A stretch of 20,691 bases of DNA from Hyphomicrobiales bacterium (GTDB taxonomy: Bacteria > Pseudomonadota > Alphaproteobacteria > Rhizobiales > Aestuariivirgaceae), in the NCBI GenBank assembly GCA_014380505.1, contig JACMJT010000560.1, positions 1 through 20,691 on the forward strand, written 5' to 3'. The notes beneath the pieces are model-generated. The model ran no database searches. It saw only the letters and a program-made list of their open reading frames with translations, and was not told where the DNA came from. Both the position numbers and the translations under genes were made by a program. Numbering within the stretch: the stretch's first letter is position 1; the number at the start of each line of letters is the position of its first letter. Positions 1-8,612 of this stretch are shown one piece after another.

Positions 1-884
1 GTCGTTATGCAATAGGCAGCGCGCAATTCGAGCCCGATGCGCTGGCGCCGGGCCTCTATATTGTCGCCACGCCCATCGGCAATCTCGGCGACATTACAAT
101 ACGCGCTCTTGCCACCCTTGCGGCGGCCGATGTCATCCTCTGCGAAGATACCCGCACAACCGCGAAGCTGCTCAATCGCTATGGCATTCGTACCCGGCTT
201 CAGGCCTATCACGAACACAACGCCGCGAAAGTGCGGCCGGCAATCCTGGCGCGGCTCAGAGAGAATGCGGCAATGGCGCTGGTGAGCGATGCTGGTATGC
301 CGCTGGTGTCCGATCCCGGCTATCGTCTTGCGGTGGAAGCGGCGGCACAAGGGATCGCTGTCACCTGCTGCCCCGGTCCCTCGGCGGTGTTCACCGCGCT
401 AGCATTGTCGGGCTTGCCCACCGACCGTTTTGGCTTTTTCGGCTTCGTGCCGCAAAAACAGGCTGCACGCAACCGTGTATTCACCGAACTGGCCCATTTC
501 AAATCGACAGCCATTTTCTTCGAGAGTCCCCACCGCATTGCCGCGACGCTTCGTGAGCTTGCAGCAACGCTGCCCGAGCGCGCCGTCGTAGTGGCCCGGG
601 AATTGACGAAGCTGCATGAGGAAGTGCTGCGGGGCAAGGCTTTCGAGATTGCGCAAACGCTTGCCGCACGCCCGTCGGTCAAGGGCGAGATCACGTTGCT
701 TGTCGGCCCACCGGATGAAACGGCGCAGGCCGCATCGGACGAAGAGATCCGTGCTGCCATTGCAGCGGCGGGAAAATCCATGGCTGCAAGCAAGGCTGCC
801 TCGGAAATCGCCCGCCGCTTTAACCTGGACAGGAAGGATGCCTATGCTCGCATTCTCGCCGCCAAGGGGCGTGATCATGACTGA
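1..884 (+). CDS. rsmI: RsmI, 16S rRNA (cytidine-1402-2'-O)-methyltransferase, 5'-truncated by window edge
   Basis: RsmI methylates the ribose 2'-O of C1402 in 16S rRNA with S-adenosylmethionine. The frame is open from position 3 to the TGA at 882-884 (about 293 codons seen), so the true start lies just left of the window. Near the N-terminus the tetrapyrrole-methylase-fold signature YIVATPIGNLGDIT is clear (around 57-100). It is followed by CEDTR (about 141-155), a YHEHN motif, and ALVSDAGMPLVSDPGYRL, which forms the SAM-binding region. The FFESPHRI segment and the C-terminal helical part are also typical. The ATG at 231 lies inside the conserved core and is not the start. The gene overlaps yraN by 8 bases, which suggests translational coupling. 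The rsmI-yraN-gshB order is common in Alphaproteobacteria. Identity is secure; only the N-terminus is missing. Confidence 0.96.
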   Translation, partial: RYAIGSAQFEPDALAPGLYIVATPIGNLGDITIRALATLAAADVILCEDTRTTAKLLNRYGIRTRLQAYHEHNAAKVRPAILARLRENAAMALVSDAGMPLVSDPGYRLAVEAAAQGIAVTCCPGPSAVFTALALSGLPTDRFGFFGFVPQKQAARNRVFTELAHFKSTAIFFESPHRIAATLRELAATLPERAVVVARELTKLHEEVLRGKAFEIAQTLAARPSVKGEITLLVGPPDETAQAASDEEIRAAIAAAGKSMAASKAASEIARRFNLDRKDAYARILAAKGRDHD

Positions 885-1242
885 GCGGAGAACAGGCGCC
901 GAACGGCGGGGCAGGCTCGCCGAGACCGCGGCACTCTGGTGCCTCAGGCTCAAGGGCTACCGGCTGCTGGCGCATCGTTACAAAAGTCCCATGGGAGAAA
1001 TCGACCTCATCATGCGTCGGGGCAAAGTCACGGCCTTCATAGAAGTCAAGCGCCGCTTCAGCACGGATGCGTCGATTGAATCGGTAACGGCCATGCAGGC
1101 GCGGCGCATTTCAGCCGCGGCGCGCAGCTGGATGGCACGCGATGCGATCGCCGCCCGCCAGTTCTGCCGTTTTGACATCGTCGCCGTCAGTCCCTACCAC
1201 TGGCCGCATCACATCGAGAATGCATTCTACGGAGACGATTGA
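877..1242 (+). CDS. yraN: YraN family (UPF0102) nuclease-fold protein
   Basis: This 121-residue protein matches the UPF0102/YraN family in length and motifs. The core GEIDLIMRRG (residues 40-49) and FIEVKRR (54-60) gives the Asp43...Glu56-x-Lys58 arrangement of the restriction-endonuclease-like fold, and Glu16 lies in the first helix. The C-terminal CRFDIVAV segment (97-104) is the usual last core strand. The biochemical role of the family is not firmly settled; a nuclease role in DNA processing is inferred from the fold. I start it at the ATG at 877, inside the end of rsmI. A GTG at 871, two codons earlier, is possible. The same frame is open further upstream, but that part lies antiparallel to nothing conserved and runs through rsmI coding sequence, so I exclude it. 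gshB follows after 3 bases. Confidence 0.93.
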   Translation: MTERRTGAERRGRLAETAALWCLRLKGYRLLAHRYKSPMGEIDLIMRRGKVTAFIEVKRRFSTDASIESVTAMQARRISAAARSWMARDAIAARQFCRFDIVAVSPYHWPHHIENAFYGDD

Positions 1243-1245
1243 GCG

Positions 1246-2184
1246 ATGCCCCTGAAGATCGCCGTGCAAATGGACCCGATTGAAGCAATCAACATCACAG
1301 GCGATTCCACCTTCGCCATGATGCTCGAGGCGCAGGCCCGCGGCCACGGGATGTTCTACTATCAGACACGCACACTGGCGCTTGCAAGCGGTACGCTGTG
1401 GGCCTCGGGGCAGGAGGTGAAGCTGCGCGACGAGGCCGGCGATCACGTTTCCTTGGGGGAGATGAGCCGCGCTGATCTAAGCAGCTACGACGTGGTGCTG
1501 ATGCGCCAGGATCCACCCTTCGACATGAATTATATCACCGCGACCCATTTGCTTGAGCATATCCACCCCAGGACGCTGGTGGTCAATGACCCGGTGGAAG
1601 TGCGAAACGCGCCGGAGAAACTTTACGTGCTGCGCTATCCGCAATTCATGCCGGCGACGCTGATCAGCCGCGACCCCATGGAAATCGCCGCCTTTCGCCG
1701 CGAACACGGTGACATCATTTTAAAGCCGCTCTATGGCAACGGTGGTGCCGGTGTGTTCCGGCTCGGCCAAGGCGACCAGAATTTCTCGGCGCTGCTCGAA
1801 CTCTTCGCCCAAGCCTTTCGCGAACCGTTCATCGCGCAGAAATATCTCGCCGATGTGAGGAAGGGCGACAAGCGCATCATCTTGGTCGATGGTAAATTCG
1901 CCGGTGCTATCAACCGTGTGCCCTCGGCAACGGAGAACCGTTCCAACATGCATGTGGGAGGCAGGCCAGAGCCTACGACGCTCACCAAACGCGAGCATGA
2001 AATCTGCGAAGCATTGGGGCCGGAACTGAAGTCGCGGGGGCTGATCTTCGTGGGACTCGACGTGATCGGCGATTATTTAACCGAAATCAATGTCACTTCG
2101 CCCACCGGCATACGGGAAGTCAAACGCTTCGGCGGCGCCGATATCGCCGCGCTGCTCTGGGATGCGATCGAGGCGAGACGGTAG
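1246..2184 (+). CDS. gshB: Glutathione synthetase
   Basis: GshB is a cytoplasmic ATP-grasp ligase that joins gamma-glutamylcysteine and glycine to make glutathione. The 312-residue length is normal for the bacterial enzyme. The N-terminal domain has the family opening [19 protein letters not shown] (4-22) and the [11 protein letters not shown] segment (88-97). The ATP-grasp part shows [14 protein letters not shown] (158-171), followed by the substrate-binding region around [18 protein letters not shown] (222-239). The C-terminal [14 protein letters not shown] (278-291) carries the metal-binding Glu and Asn. The ATG lies 3 bases after the yraN stop, so the gene is the last member of the rsmI-yraN-gshB operon. 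The following 142 bases contain no gene that I can support and no clear terminator. Confidence 0.97.
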   Translation: MPLKIAVQMDPIEAINITGDSTFAMMLEAQARGHGMFYYQTRTLALASGTLWASGQEVKLRDEAGDHVSLGEMSRADLSSYDVVLMRQDPPFDMNYITATHLLEHIHPRTLVVNDPVEVRNAPEKLYVLRYPQFMPATLISRDPMEIAAFRREHGDIILKPLYGNGGAGVFRLGQGDQNFSALLELFAQAFREPFIAQKYLADVRKGDKRIILVDGKFAGAINRVPSATENRSNMHVGGRPEPTTLTKREHEICEALGPELKSRGLIFVGLDVIGDYLTEINVTSPTGIREVKRFGGADIAALLWDAIEARR

Positions 2185-2326
2185 AATAGGCTTCTATCCC
2201 CCGTACCCTTTATCGAGGGCCCGGATGCGGGTAAGGTGAGCATCCTGGGAATGTTGTCGCATGGGGATGGATGGCCTTGGAAGATCCACTGGTTCCTGTG
2301 ATCACCGTCGGTGACTTGAGGGCTGC

Positions 2327-4006
2327 TTGAACCCCGGAACACTCGTTATCGTCAACTTGCTGGGCGGCGTTGCGTTGCTGCTGTGGGGCGTGCGGATGGT
2401 GCGCACCGGAGTGATGCGCGCCTGGGGCGACCGGCTGAAGTCCTTTATCGAACATCGCCTGAGCAGCCGGGTTTCCGCCTTCGTTGCCGGCGGCATCGCT
2501 ACCGCGATCCTCGGCAGCGGCACCGCCATGACGCTGATCGTGGCGGGAATTGCCGCCTCCGGGGCGATCGGAACCGTGCTGGGCCTGGCCGTCGTCCTCG
2601 GCGCCGATGTGGGTTCGGCGATCGTATCCTCTATTTTTGCTTCGGGCAGCAACTTCGCGCTCAGGGCCTCGCCTATTCTCCTCTTTGCTGGCTACGTGGT
2701 CTTCTCCCAGTCACAGGAATTCCGGCCCCACAATGTGGGACGTATCCTTATCGGCTTGGGATTGATGCTTCTGTCGCTGCAGCTCATCAAGACGGCGAGC
2801 ATGCCACTCAGCACGGCAAGCCTGTTCCACGAGGTTTTGGCCGTCCTCGGGCGTGAGCCCCTTCTTGCCTTCATCGTCGGCGCATTGCTGGCGTGGGCGT
2901 TTCATTCGACGCTTGCGGCTATCCTTCTTGTGGTGTCCTTCCTCGCCAACGGAAGTCTGGAGGTAGCAGGCGCCCTGAGCTGCATAATCGGCATAAACTT
3001 CGGCGGCGGGCTACCAGCCGTGTTCTCCACGCTGGCGCTGCCAGCTCCGGCGCGCCGCCTGCCACTGGCAAATCTTTTCTGCCGCGGTTTTACGGCGATT
3101 GTGGCCATCGCGTTCATTCACCGTTTAACGCCATTAGTAGTTGCAATGCCGTTGCGGCCTGTCGACTCGGCTGTGGCGTTTCACTCGCTCTTCAATATCG
3201 TTACCGGGCTCTTTTTTCTGCCTCTTACGGGAATGGTCGGCAAGCTGATGCTAAGGCTCATCCCCGATGAGAAACGGGAAGCCGACAACCTGGCCTCACC
3301 ACGGTATCTGGATGTGGTTGCCTTTTCGGCGCCACCCGTGGCGCTGTCCAACGCCCTGCTGGAAACGGTCCGTATGAGCGAAATACTCGACCGCATGTTC
3401 GATACCGCGCTCACCGCGCTCCGTTCGGGCAGTCTCGAAACCCTCAAACTGCTCAAAACCCTCGATGAACGGCTTAATGCCTATCAAACGGCGCTGCAGT
3501 CCTATCTCGGCGATCTCGCTCAAAGTGAATTATCTCCGGAGGAATCCCGCCGCGCCTTGGAAATCACGCTTTATATCAGCAACCTCGAACACGCGGGCGA
3601 TGTGATTCATCTCAACCTGTCCGACCGCATCAAGGCAAAAGCCAAGGAAAGCATCACCTTCACTATTGAAGAACAGGCCTCGCTCGACGACCTCTGCCTT
3701 ATCATCCACGACAACATCCGAATTGCCACGGGAGTTTTATCTTCAGGCGATATTCAAGGCGCCAGGCGGCTTATCGCCCAGAAGGATGCCTTCCGCGCCC
3801 TGGAAAACAAAGTCCTCGATGAACATTTCCGTCTCGGCAGGCGTGGCAAATCCGGCGCACTTCGCCGCAGCGCGCTTTATGTGGATATGATTCGCGATCT
3901 TCACCGCATCAACTCGCATGTCGTTTCCGCGGGATATCCGATTGTCGATGCGGCTGGCCTCCTGCGCGGCTCGCGCCTCAGAAAGGAAAACGCCAAGGCC
4001 GAATGA
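2327..4006 (+). CDS. Na/Pi cotransporter (NptA/SLC34-like) family protein with PhoU-like C-terminal domain
   Basis: This 559-residue protein has about eight hydrophobic segments in residues 1-310, then a soluble helical domain (about 340-540) resembling PhoU. That is the bacterial Na/Pi-cotransporter layout. The start is a TTG at 2327: an in-frame stop at 2312-2314 leaves no earlier start, a GAGGG lies at 2318-2322, and the first residues (TLVIVNLLGGVALLLWG) match the family N-terminus. GADVGSA (92-98), GINFGGG (222-228) and FHSLFN (285-290) correspond to family repeat motifs. The QSS signature is altered: residues 63-67 read GSGTA and 192-195 read FHST, so Gln is missing in both repeats. Transport of phosphate by this copy is therefore uncertain. 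It converges with the aminotransferase gene, with 8 bases between stops. It may have its own promoter in 2185-2326, but I cannot define one. Confidence 0.88.
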   Translation: MNPGTLVIVNLLGGVALLLWGVRMVRTGVMRAWGDRLKSFIEHRLSSRVSAFVAGGIATAILGSGTAMTLIVAGIAASGAIGTVLGLAVVLGADVGSAIVSSIFASGSNFALRASPILLFAGYVVFSQSQEFRPHNVGRILIGLGLMLLSLQLIKTASMPLSTASLFHEVLAVLGREPLLAFIVGALLAWAFHSTLAAILLVVSFLANGSLEVAGALSCIIGINFGGGLPAVFSTLALPAPARRLPLANLFCRGFTAIVAIAFIHRLTPLVVAMPLRPVDSAVAFHSLFNIVTGLFFLPLTGMVGKLMLRLIPDEKREADNLASPRYLDVVAFSAPPVALSNALLETVRMSEILDRMFDTALTALRSGSLETLKLLKTLDERLNAYQTALQSYLGDLAQSELSPEESRRALEITLYISNLEHAGDVIHLNLSDRIKAKAKESITFTIEEQASLDDLCLIIHDNIRIATGVLSSGDIQGARRLIAQKDAFRALENKVLDEHFRLGRRGKSGALRRSALYVDMIRDLHRINSHVVSAGYPIVDAAGLLRGSRLRKENAKAE

Positions 4007-4014
4007 AAAACCTG

Positions 4015-5361
4015 TCACTGAAGCTTCTGGCTGATCAGGACCTGTTTGATGGACTTTGCCATTTTTGAAACAATCTCGTCCAGTTCCGCATCAGTCGCAT
4101 TGTAGGGCGGAGCAAGGATGACGACATCGCCGTTGATTCCGTCCACATTTCCGCCGACTGGATAGCATATCAAACCATTGTCCAGGGCCTGCTGGCGGAT
4201 ACGCATGAACAGTTTGTGTTCGGCCGGGAACGGCGCCTTGGTCCTGCGGTCGGCCACAAGTTCCGCCGCGATGAAATAGCCGCGACCACGAATGTCACCC
4301 ACCGCCTCGACGCCACGCAACGCATCCGCAATCATCGTCTTGAATTTTTTTTCATTGGCATAAACGCGTTCGACGAGTTTTTCCCTTAGTACGATCTTTT
4401 GCACCGCGGCGCCGGCAGCGCAACACGCCGTATGGCCCGTGAACGTGTGACCTGTCATGGGCGCGCCATGGGCTTGGTGAATAACGTCCGCAACCTTGCT
4501 GGAATAGATCGCTGCGCCCAGCGGCAGATAGCCGGCGGCAAGCCCTTTGGCGATCGCCATGATGTCCGGCTCGACGCCGTCGGCTTCCAGGGCGCGCCAT
4601 GTGCCACAGCGGCCCGCGCCCGACATGACCTCGTCCGCGATCATCAGCACGCCGTAACGGTCGCAAATTTCACGCACCCGCCTGGCATAACCGGGAGGTG
4701 CCGGCACACAACCGCCGGCGGCTCCAACCACGGGTTCGAAGATGAAGGCGGCGAATGTACCGGGACCGGCGCGCAGGATTTCATCTTCCAGCTCGCGGGC
4801 GCAGGCCTCGCCAGCAGTCTCGGCCGTGGCGCCCGCGATGGGACGGTAGGCATTGGCGGGAGACAGGCGCGATACGTCCAGCAACGCGCCTTCAAAGGCC
4901 TTCTTGCGTTCGAGGAATCCCGAGACCGAAAGAGCCCCCAATGTGTTGCCGTGCCAGGAGCGTTCGCGGGCGATGAACCGCCGCCGGCCCATGTCGCCGC
5001 GGGCCGCATGGTATTGCAGCGCAAGCTTAAGGCAGGATTCCACCGCTTCCGAGCCGCCGGTCACATAGACCATGTGCTTCAACGTGCCACCACAACGTGC
5101 GCCAATGATCTCCGTCAGTTCTTCAAGCGCGCCGGATGTGAAGTTGTAGCGATAGCCATGGGCAACGCGGTCGAGTTGCGCCTTAATGGCATCGTTTACT
5201 TCCCTATTGGCATGACCAATGCAATAGACGGCTGGGCCTCCAGAACCATCGATGTATTGTTTCCCGTCGGCGTCGTAAATATAACAGCCCTTGGCCCAAG
5301 CCACCTTGGGCAAATTGTCGGTGAAACTGATATTGGGGGGAAGCGTTGCAGCGCCTGACAT
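4015..5361 (-). CDS. Class III PLP-dependent aminotransferase
   Basis: This 448-residue fold-type I enzyme belongs to the omega/class III aminotransferases, which move an amino group from a terminal amine or amino acid to a keto acid. Visible landmarks are the N-terminal YIYDADGKQYIDGSGG (28-42), the phosphate-binding TGGSEAVE (101-108), SWHGNTLGALSVSG (135-148), the pyridine-nitrogen Asp in IADEVMSG (241-248, Asp243) and the Schiff-base lysine in IAKGLAAGYLPLGA (Lys272). HTFTGHTACCAAGAA is the usual segment that reaches the PLP phosphate across the dimer. The substrate cannot be read from sequence, and I give no gene name. The ATG at 5361 is the farthest-upstream start; only a weak AAGG precedes it. 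The gene diverges from the acetyltransferase gene across 116 bases and converges with the transporter. No pathway partner is visible. Confidence 0.92.
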   Translation of the reverse strand: MSGAATLPPNISFTDNLPKVAWAKGCYIYDADGKQYIDGSGGPAVYCIGHANREVNDAIKAQLDRVAHGYRYNFTSGALEELTEIIGARCGGTLKHMVYVTGGSEAVESCLKLALQYHAARGDMGRRRFIARERSWHGNTLGALSVSGFLERKKAFEGALLDVSRLSPANAYRPIAGATAETAGEACARELEDEILRAGPGTFAAFIFEPVVGAAGGCVPAPPGYARRVREICDRYGVLMIADEVMSGAGRCGTWRALEADGVEPDIMAIAKGLAAGYLPLGAAIYSSKVADVIHQAHGAPMTGHTFTGHTACCAAGAAVQKIVLREKLVERVYANEKKFKTMIADALRGVEAVGDIRGRGYFIAAELVADRRTKAPFPAEHKLFMRIRQQALDNGLICYPVGGNVDGINGDVVILAPPYNATDAELDEIVSKMAKSIKQVLISQKLQ

Positions 5362-5477
5362 GGAGGGTTAGCCTTGTTCTACGAAAAGGGGGCAACTACT
5401 AGCAGAGGCGGGAAAGCCCCGGCAAATTCATGTTCAAGTATTTTGATGGTTGCTGCCGCTGAAGGGATCGGGATGTC

Positions 5478-5942
5478 TTGACCCTTGTCCTAAGAGAGAT
5501 GTGTGATGACGACGCACCCCGTGTGGTCGACATGGTGCGTGGACTGGCCCGGCAGGTCGGCGCCGATGCCGTTCCCATGTTGACGCCAGAGGCGCTCAAC
5601 GGCAACAGGGATCTTGTCGATATCGTCGTCGCCGAACAGGGAGGCAAGCTCATCGGCGCTTGCCTGACGCTCATAACTTTTTCCACTTGGCGCGGCGCCA
5701 AAGGCCTCTATGTCGTCGATCTTTTCGTCGAACCGCAAGCGCGGGGCAACAAGACTGGACTGCATCTTCTGAAGCTCGCGGCTGCCCGCGGGATGGCGCG
5801 TGGCGCGCGCTTTATCAAGCTTGAGGTTGACCACACGAACGAAAGAGCAGCGCGATTCTATGAAAGGCTGGGTTTCGTGCGAAAAGACCAGGACAGGCTT
5901 TTCGTTCTGGAGGCGAAAACCCTCAAATTATTCGTGGACTGA
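5478..5942 (+). CDS. GNAT family N-acetyltransferase
   Basis: This 154-residue single-domain GNAT protein would transfer acetyl from acetyl-CoA to an amine. The first strand and helix are TLVLREMCDDDAPRVVDMV (2-20). The central GLYVVDLFVEP strand is followed by the CoA-pyrophosphate loop QARGNKTGLHLL (R-G-N-K-T-G in place of the usual R-G-x-G-x-G/A). Motif B is NERAARFYERLGF. The LYVVDLFV pattern resembles spermidine/diamine acetyltransferase-like members, but the substrate is unknown. The start is a TTG at 5478: an in-frame stop at 5460-5462 rules out an earlier one, and GAAGGGA lies at 5461-5467. A later ATG would remove the first strand. The gene is divergent from the aminotransferase gene, so shared regulation is possible, but no functional link is shown. 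Confidence 0.88.
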   Translation: MTLVLREMCDDDAPRVVDMVRGLARQVGADAVPMLTPEALNGNRDLVDIVVAEQGGKLIGACLTLITFSTWRGAKGLYVVDLFVEPQARGNKTGLHLLKLAAARGMARGARFIKLEVDHTNERAARFYERLGFVRKDQDRLFVLEAKTLKLFVD

Positions 5943-6065
5943 TGTTCATGCTTGGTTCTGCCAATCCGGCGGCGCTTCTCGCAATTTGCAGGTATAACGC
6001 CTATCATGTCTGCCACATTTTGTTCTAGTTCCGCCCCTAGAGCCGAATCCAGGAACCAGTCGAGG
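5943..6065 (+). promoter_or_regulatory. Leader/promoter region of chvI (tentative)
   Basis: This 123-base gap precedes the chvI-chvG operon and is less GC-rich than its surroundings. It holds two -10-like hexamers, TATAAC (5993-5998) and TATCAT (6002-6007), each matching five of six consensus positions. I see no convincing -35 box at 16-18 bases from either. An AGGAA at 6051-6055 is the likely ribosome-binding site for the ATG at 6066. Placement of the promoter here is inferred from position, not demonstrated. Confidence 0.25.
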
Positions 6066-6773
6066 ATGAATAAAAAAATGCCGACAATCGCTTTGGTCGA
6101 TGATGACCGGAACATTCTGACCTCCGTGGGGATGGCCCTAGAAACGGAAGGCTACAGTGTGCAGAAGTACAATGACGGCGCTGCCGCTCTCCAGGGCCTG
6201 CAGGACAATCCACCCGACATGGCCATCTTCGATATCAAGATGCCGCGCATGGACGGGATGGAACTGTTGCGCCGCATCCGCCAGAAAACCGATCTGCCGG
6301 TGATCTTCCTCACCTCGAAAGACGATGAGATCGATGAGCTCTTCGGCCTGAAAATGGGGGCCGACGATTTCATCAAGAAACCCTTTTCCCAGCGCCTGCT
6401 GGTCGAGCGGGTCAAGGCAGTGCTACGCCGCGCCGGAGCGCGCGATCCGGCGGTGCCCCAGGATACCGCCAAGATCATCGAACGCGGAAAACTTGCGATG
6501 GATCCGGACCGCCACTCCTGCACCTGGGACACTAAGCCTGTGACCCTTACTGTCACCGAATTCCTAATTCTGCAATCGCTGGCGCAGCGGCCCGGCATTG
6601 TGAAGAGCCGGGATGCACTCATGGATGCGGCCTATGACGATCAGGTCTATGTCGACGACCGGACCATTGACAGCCACATCAAGCGTCTGCGCAAGAAATT
6701 CAACCAAGTCGATCCTGTTTTTGACGGTATTGAGACGCTTTACGGCGTCGGGTACCGCTTCAAGGAGCAATAG
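6066..6773 (+). CDS. chvI: ChvI/BvrR/ExoI-type response regulator (OmpR family)
   Basis: This cytoplasmic DNA-binding response regulator is the partner of the sensor kinase encoded next. The receiver domain begins [17 protein letters not shown], a near-exact family opening. It contains acidic Asp12-14, the phospho-acceptor Asp56 in [11 protein letters not shown], Thr83 in FLTSKDDE and Lys105 in [13 protein letters not shown]. The C-terminal winged-helix domain carries RDALMDAAY, the recognition region [16 protein letters not shown] and the YGVGYRF wing. Start: the ATG at 6066 has AGGAA ten bases upstream, while the ATG at 6078 matches the usual ChvI N-terminus and has GAGG twelve bases upstream; either gives a full-length protein (235 or 231 residues). 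In rhizobia and Brucella the ChvI/BvrR system controls envelope and acid-stress genes. chvG follows after 21 bases. Confidence 0.95.
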   Translation: MNKKMPTIALVDDDRNILTSVGMALETEGYSVQKYNDGAAALQGLQDNPPDMAIFDIKMPRMDGMELLRRIRQKTDLPVIFLTSKDDEIDELFGLKMGADDFIKKPFSQRLLVERVKAVLRRAGARDPAVPQDTAKIIERGKLAMDPDRHSCTWDTKPVTLTVTEFLILQSLAQRPGIVKSRDALMDAAYDDQVYVDDRTIDSHIKRLRKKFNQVDPVFDGIETLYGVGYRFKEQ

Positions 6774-6794
6774 GATCGGCTGCGGGTTCCAGCC

Positions 6795-8612
6795 ATGCTC
6801 GACAAGGTCAAGACAGCAGAACCCCTCGATCGCACCATAAGCGACGACACGCCGGATTCTGTCGAAATCGAAGCCGCACCCAGGCGCAGGGTCGGTCTCG
6901 TGCGCCGGTTCGCGCCGCAGCGGCTCACGAGCCGGATTGTTTTGCTCAATTTATTGGGCCTGGTAATTCTCGTTACAGGCATTCTCTACTTCAACCAGTT
7001 CCGGCAGGGGCTGATCGATGCCCGGGTGCAAAGCCTGACCACACAGGCGCACATCATCGCCGCGGCGATCGCTGGTTCCGCGACCATCGACACGGGTTCC
7101 ATCGTTATCGACCCGGATTCTCTCGATGATAATTTCGATGATGGCGCATCCGACGCCAATCAGTTCAGCGGCCTGGATTTTCCGATCAATCCGGAAACCG
7201 CGGGCCCTGTTCTCAAGCGCCTTTTGGCGAACACCACAGTGCGCGCCCGGATCATCGATCCCGAAGGCAACATGGTGGTCGACAGCCGTTTTCTCTATGG
7301 CCGCAGCGATATAATCCAGACCGATCTACCGCCGATCGGCGCGGGCGAAGGCGGTTTGATCTCAAGCTGGTGGGATCGTTTTATCAACCGGGTTTTTGCC
7401 TATGATTATCCCTTGCAAGTTGATTACGGCCTCGACAACGGCAAGGACTTCCCGGAAGTGGCCGCCGCCATCAACGGCGCCTCCGTCAGCGTGGTCCGCC
7501 TCAATGAAAACCGGCAGATCATCGTTCTTGTCTCGGTTCCCGTGCAAAGGTTCAGGGCGGTTCTGGGCGCGCTCGTTCTATCGACGACCGGTGGCGAGAT
7601 CGACGACGTTTTGAAAGCCGAGCGCCGGGTCGTACTTTTCACATTCGGGTTTGTCGCGCTGGTAACCATTCTTCTGTCGGTATTTCTTGCCGGCACCATC
7701 GCCGAGCCGATCCGCCGGCTCGCGGCATCCGCTGAGCGCGTTCGCCGCGGTATCAACAAACGCGTCGAAATTCCGGATTTCACATCCCGGCGCGACGAGA
7801 TAGGCCACCTGTCCGGTGCAATTCGCGACATGACGAATGCCCTTTACAACCGGATTGATGCGATCGAGGCATTCGCCGCCGATGTCAGCCACGAACTCAA
7901 GAACCCGCTCACCTCGCTCCGCAGCGCCGTCGAGACACTGGCCTTCGTCAAGACCGGCGAGCAGCGGGCGAGGCTGATCGAAATCGTCAAGCACGACGTC
8001 AAGCGTCTTGATCGGCTCATCAGCGATATCTCGGATGCTTCCCGCCTCGATGCCGAACTGGCCCGTACCGAGCAGAGACCGGTCGACATTGCAAAACTCC
8101 TGCAAGCTATCGTGACGCTGGCCAGTGAGACTCGGAAGGAAGATCAAGCGGAGATTCGTCTGGAAATAGCCAAACTCCCCGCGAGCGTCGATCCCCTACG
8201 AGGCTACGTCATCCTTGGTAGTGATTCACGCCTTGGACAGGTTGCCCGAAACCTTATCGATAATGCCCGGTCTTTTACCGCCGCCGGCACGGCCCTTAAC
8301 GTCAGTGTGCGGAGGGTTGGCTCCGATGTTGAGTTCCGCGTTGACGATCACGGTCCCGGCATCCGGCCCGATAATCTTGAGCAGGTTTTCGAGCGCTTCT
8401 ACACTGATCGTCCGGAAGGAAGTTTCGGTTCCAATTCCGGTCTTGGCCTTTCCATTTCCAAACAGATCGTTGAGGCTCACAAGGGCCGTATCTGGGCCGA
8501 TAACCGTTATGGCAAGGCAAATGCCGATGGCGAACGCCCGGTGCTCGGCGCCCGCTTTATTGTGCGCATTCCCGCCGTTGGCGATGACTGGGCACCGCCC
8601 GCGGATGGCTGA
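6795..8612 (+). CDS. chvG: ChvG/BvrS/ExoS-type sensor histidine kinase
   Basis: This 605-residue inner-membrane sensor kinase pairs with ChvI. Transmembrane segment 1 lies at about 46-66. A periplasmic sensor domain (about 67-277) includes an Asp-rich stretch around 106-120. Transmembrane segment 2 lies at about 278-300, followed by HAMP (about 300-353). The HisKA domain has the intact phospho-acceptor motif FAADVSHELKNPLTSLRSA (His366). The HATPase domain shows the N box (NLIDNARSF), G1 (DDHGPGI), F box (FERFYT) and G2 (SGLGLSISKQIVEAHKG). In rhizobia this kinase responds to low pH and is held off by the periplasmic protein ExoR, which is not in this window. The stop codon overlaps the hprK start by 8 bases, so kinase and PTS genes are translationally coupled. 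Confidence 0.95.
   Translation: MLDKVKTAEPLDRTISDDTPDSVEIEAAPRRRVGLVRRFAPQRLTSRIVLLNLLGLVILVTGILYFNQFRQGLIDARVQSLTTQAHIIAAAIAGSATIDTGSIVIDPDSLDDNFDDGASDANQFSGLDFPINPETAGPVLKRLLANTTVRARIIDPEGNMVVDSRFLYGRSDIIQTDLPPIGAGEGGLISSWWDRFINRVFAYDYPLQVDYGLDNGKDFPEVAAAINGASVSVVRLNENRQIIVLVSVPVQRFRAVLGALVLSTTGGEIDDVLKAERRVVLFTFGFVALVTILLSVFLAGTIAEPIRRLAASAERVRRGINKRVEIPDFTSRRDEIGHLSGAIRDMTNALYNRIDAIEAFAADVSHELKNPLTSLRSAVETLAFVKTGEQRARLIEIVKHDVKRLDRLISDISDASRLDAELARTEQRPVDIAKLLQAIVTLASETRKEDQAEIRLEIAKLPASVDPLRGYVILGSDSRLGQVARNLIDNARSFTAAGTALNVSVRRVGSDVEFRVDDHGPGIRPDNLEQVFERFYTDRPEGSFGSNSGLGLSISKQIVEAHKGRIWADNRYGKANADGERPVLGARFIVRIPAVGDDWAPPADG

Noticed and set aside
2302..2314. Palindrome TCACCGTCGGTGA upstream of the Na/Pi gene
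   Set aside because: It gives only a 5-bp stem with a 3-base loop, has no T-run and stands alone. It could be an operator, but nothing supports it.
2185..2326. Possible small ORFs in the gap after gshB (for example starting at 2251 and 2261)
   Set aside because: They are 16-17 codons long, lack ribosome-binding sites and do not abut neighbouring genes.
4399..5358. Long plus-strand open frame (319 codons) opposite the aminotransferase gene
   Set aside because: Its peptide has no recognisable motif, while the minus strand here encodes a complete class III aminotransferase with all active-site residues. It is a GC-driven antisense shadow.
5952..6065. Upstream extension of chvI from a TTG at 5952
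   Set aside because: It would add 38 residues that do not resemble the ChvI receiver start, whose family opening begins at the ATG at 6066 or 6078.
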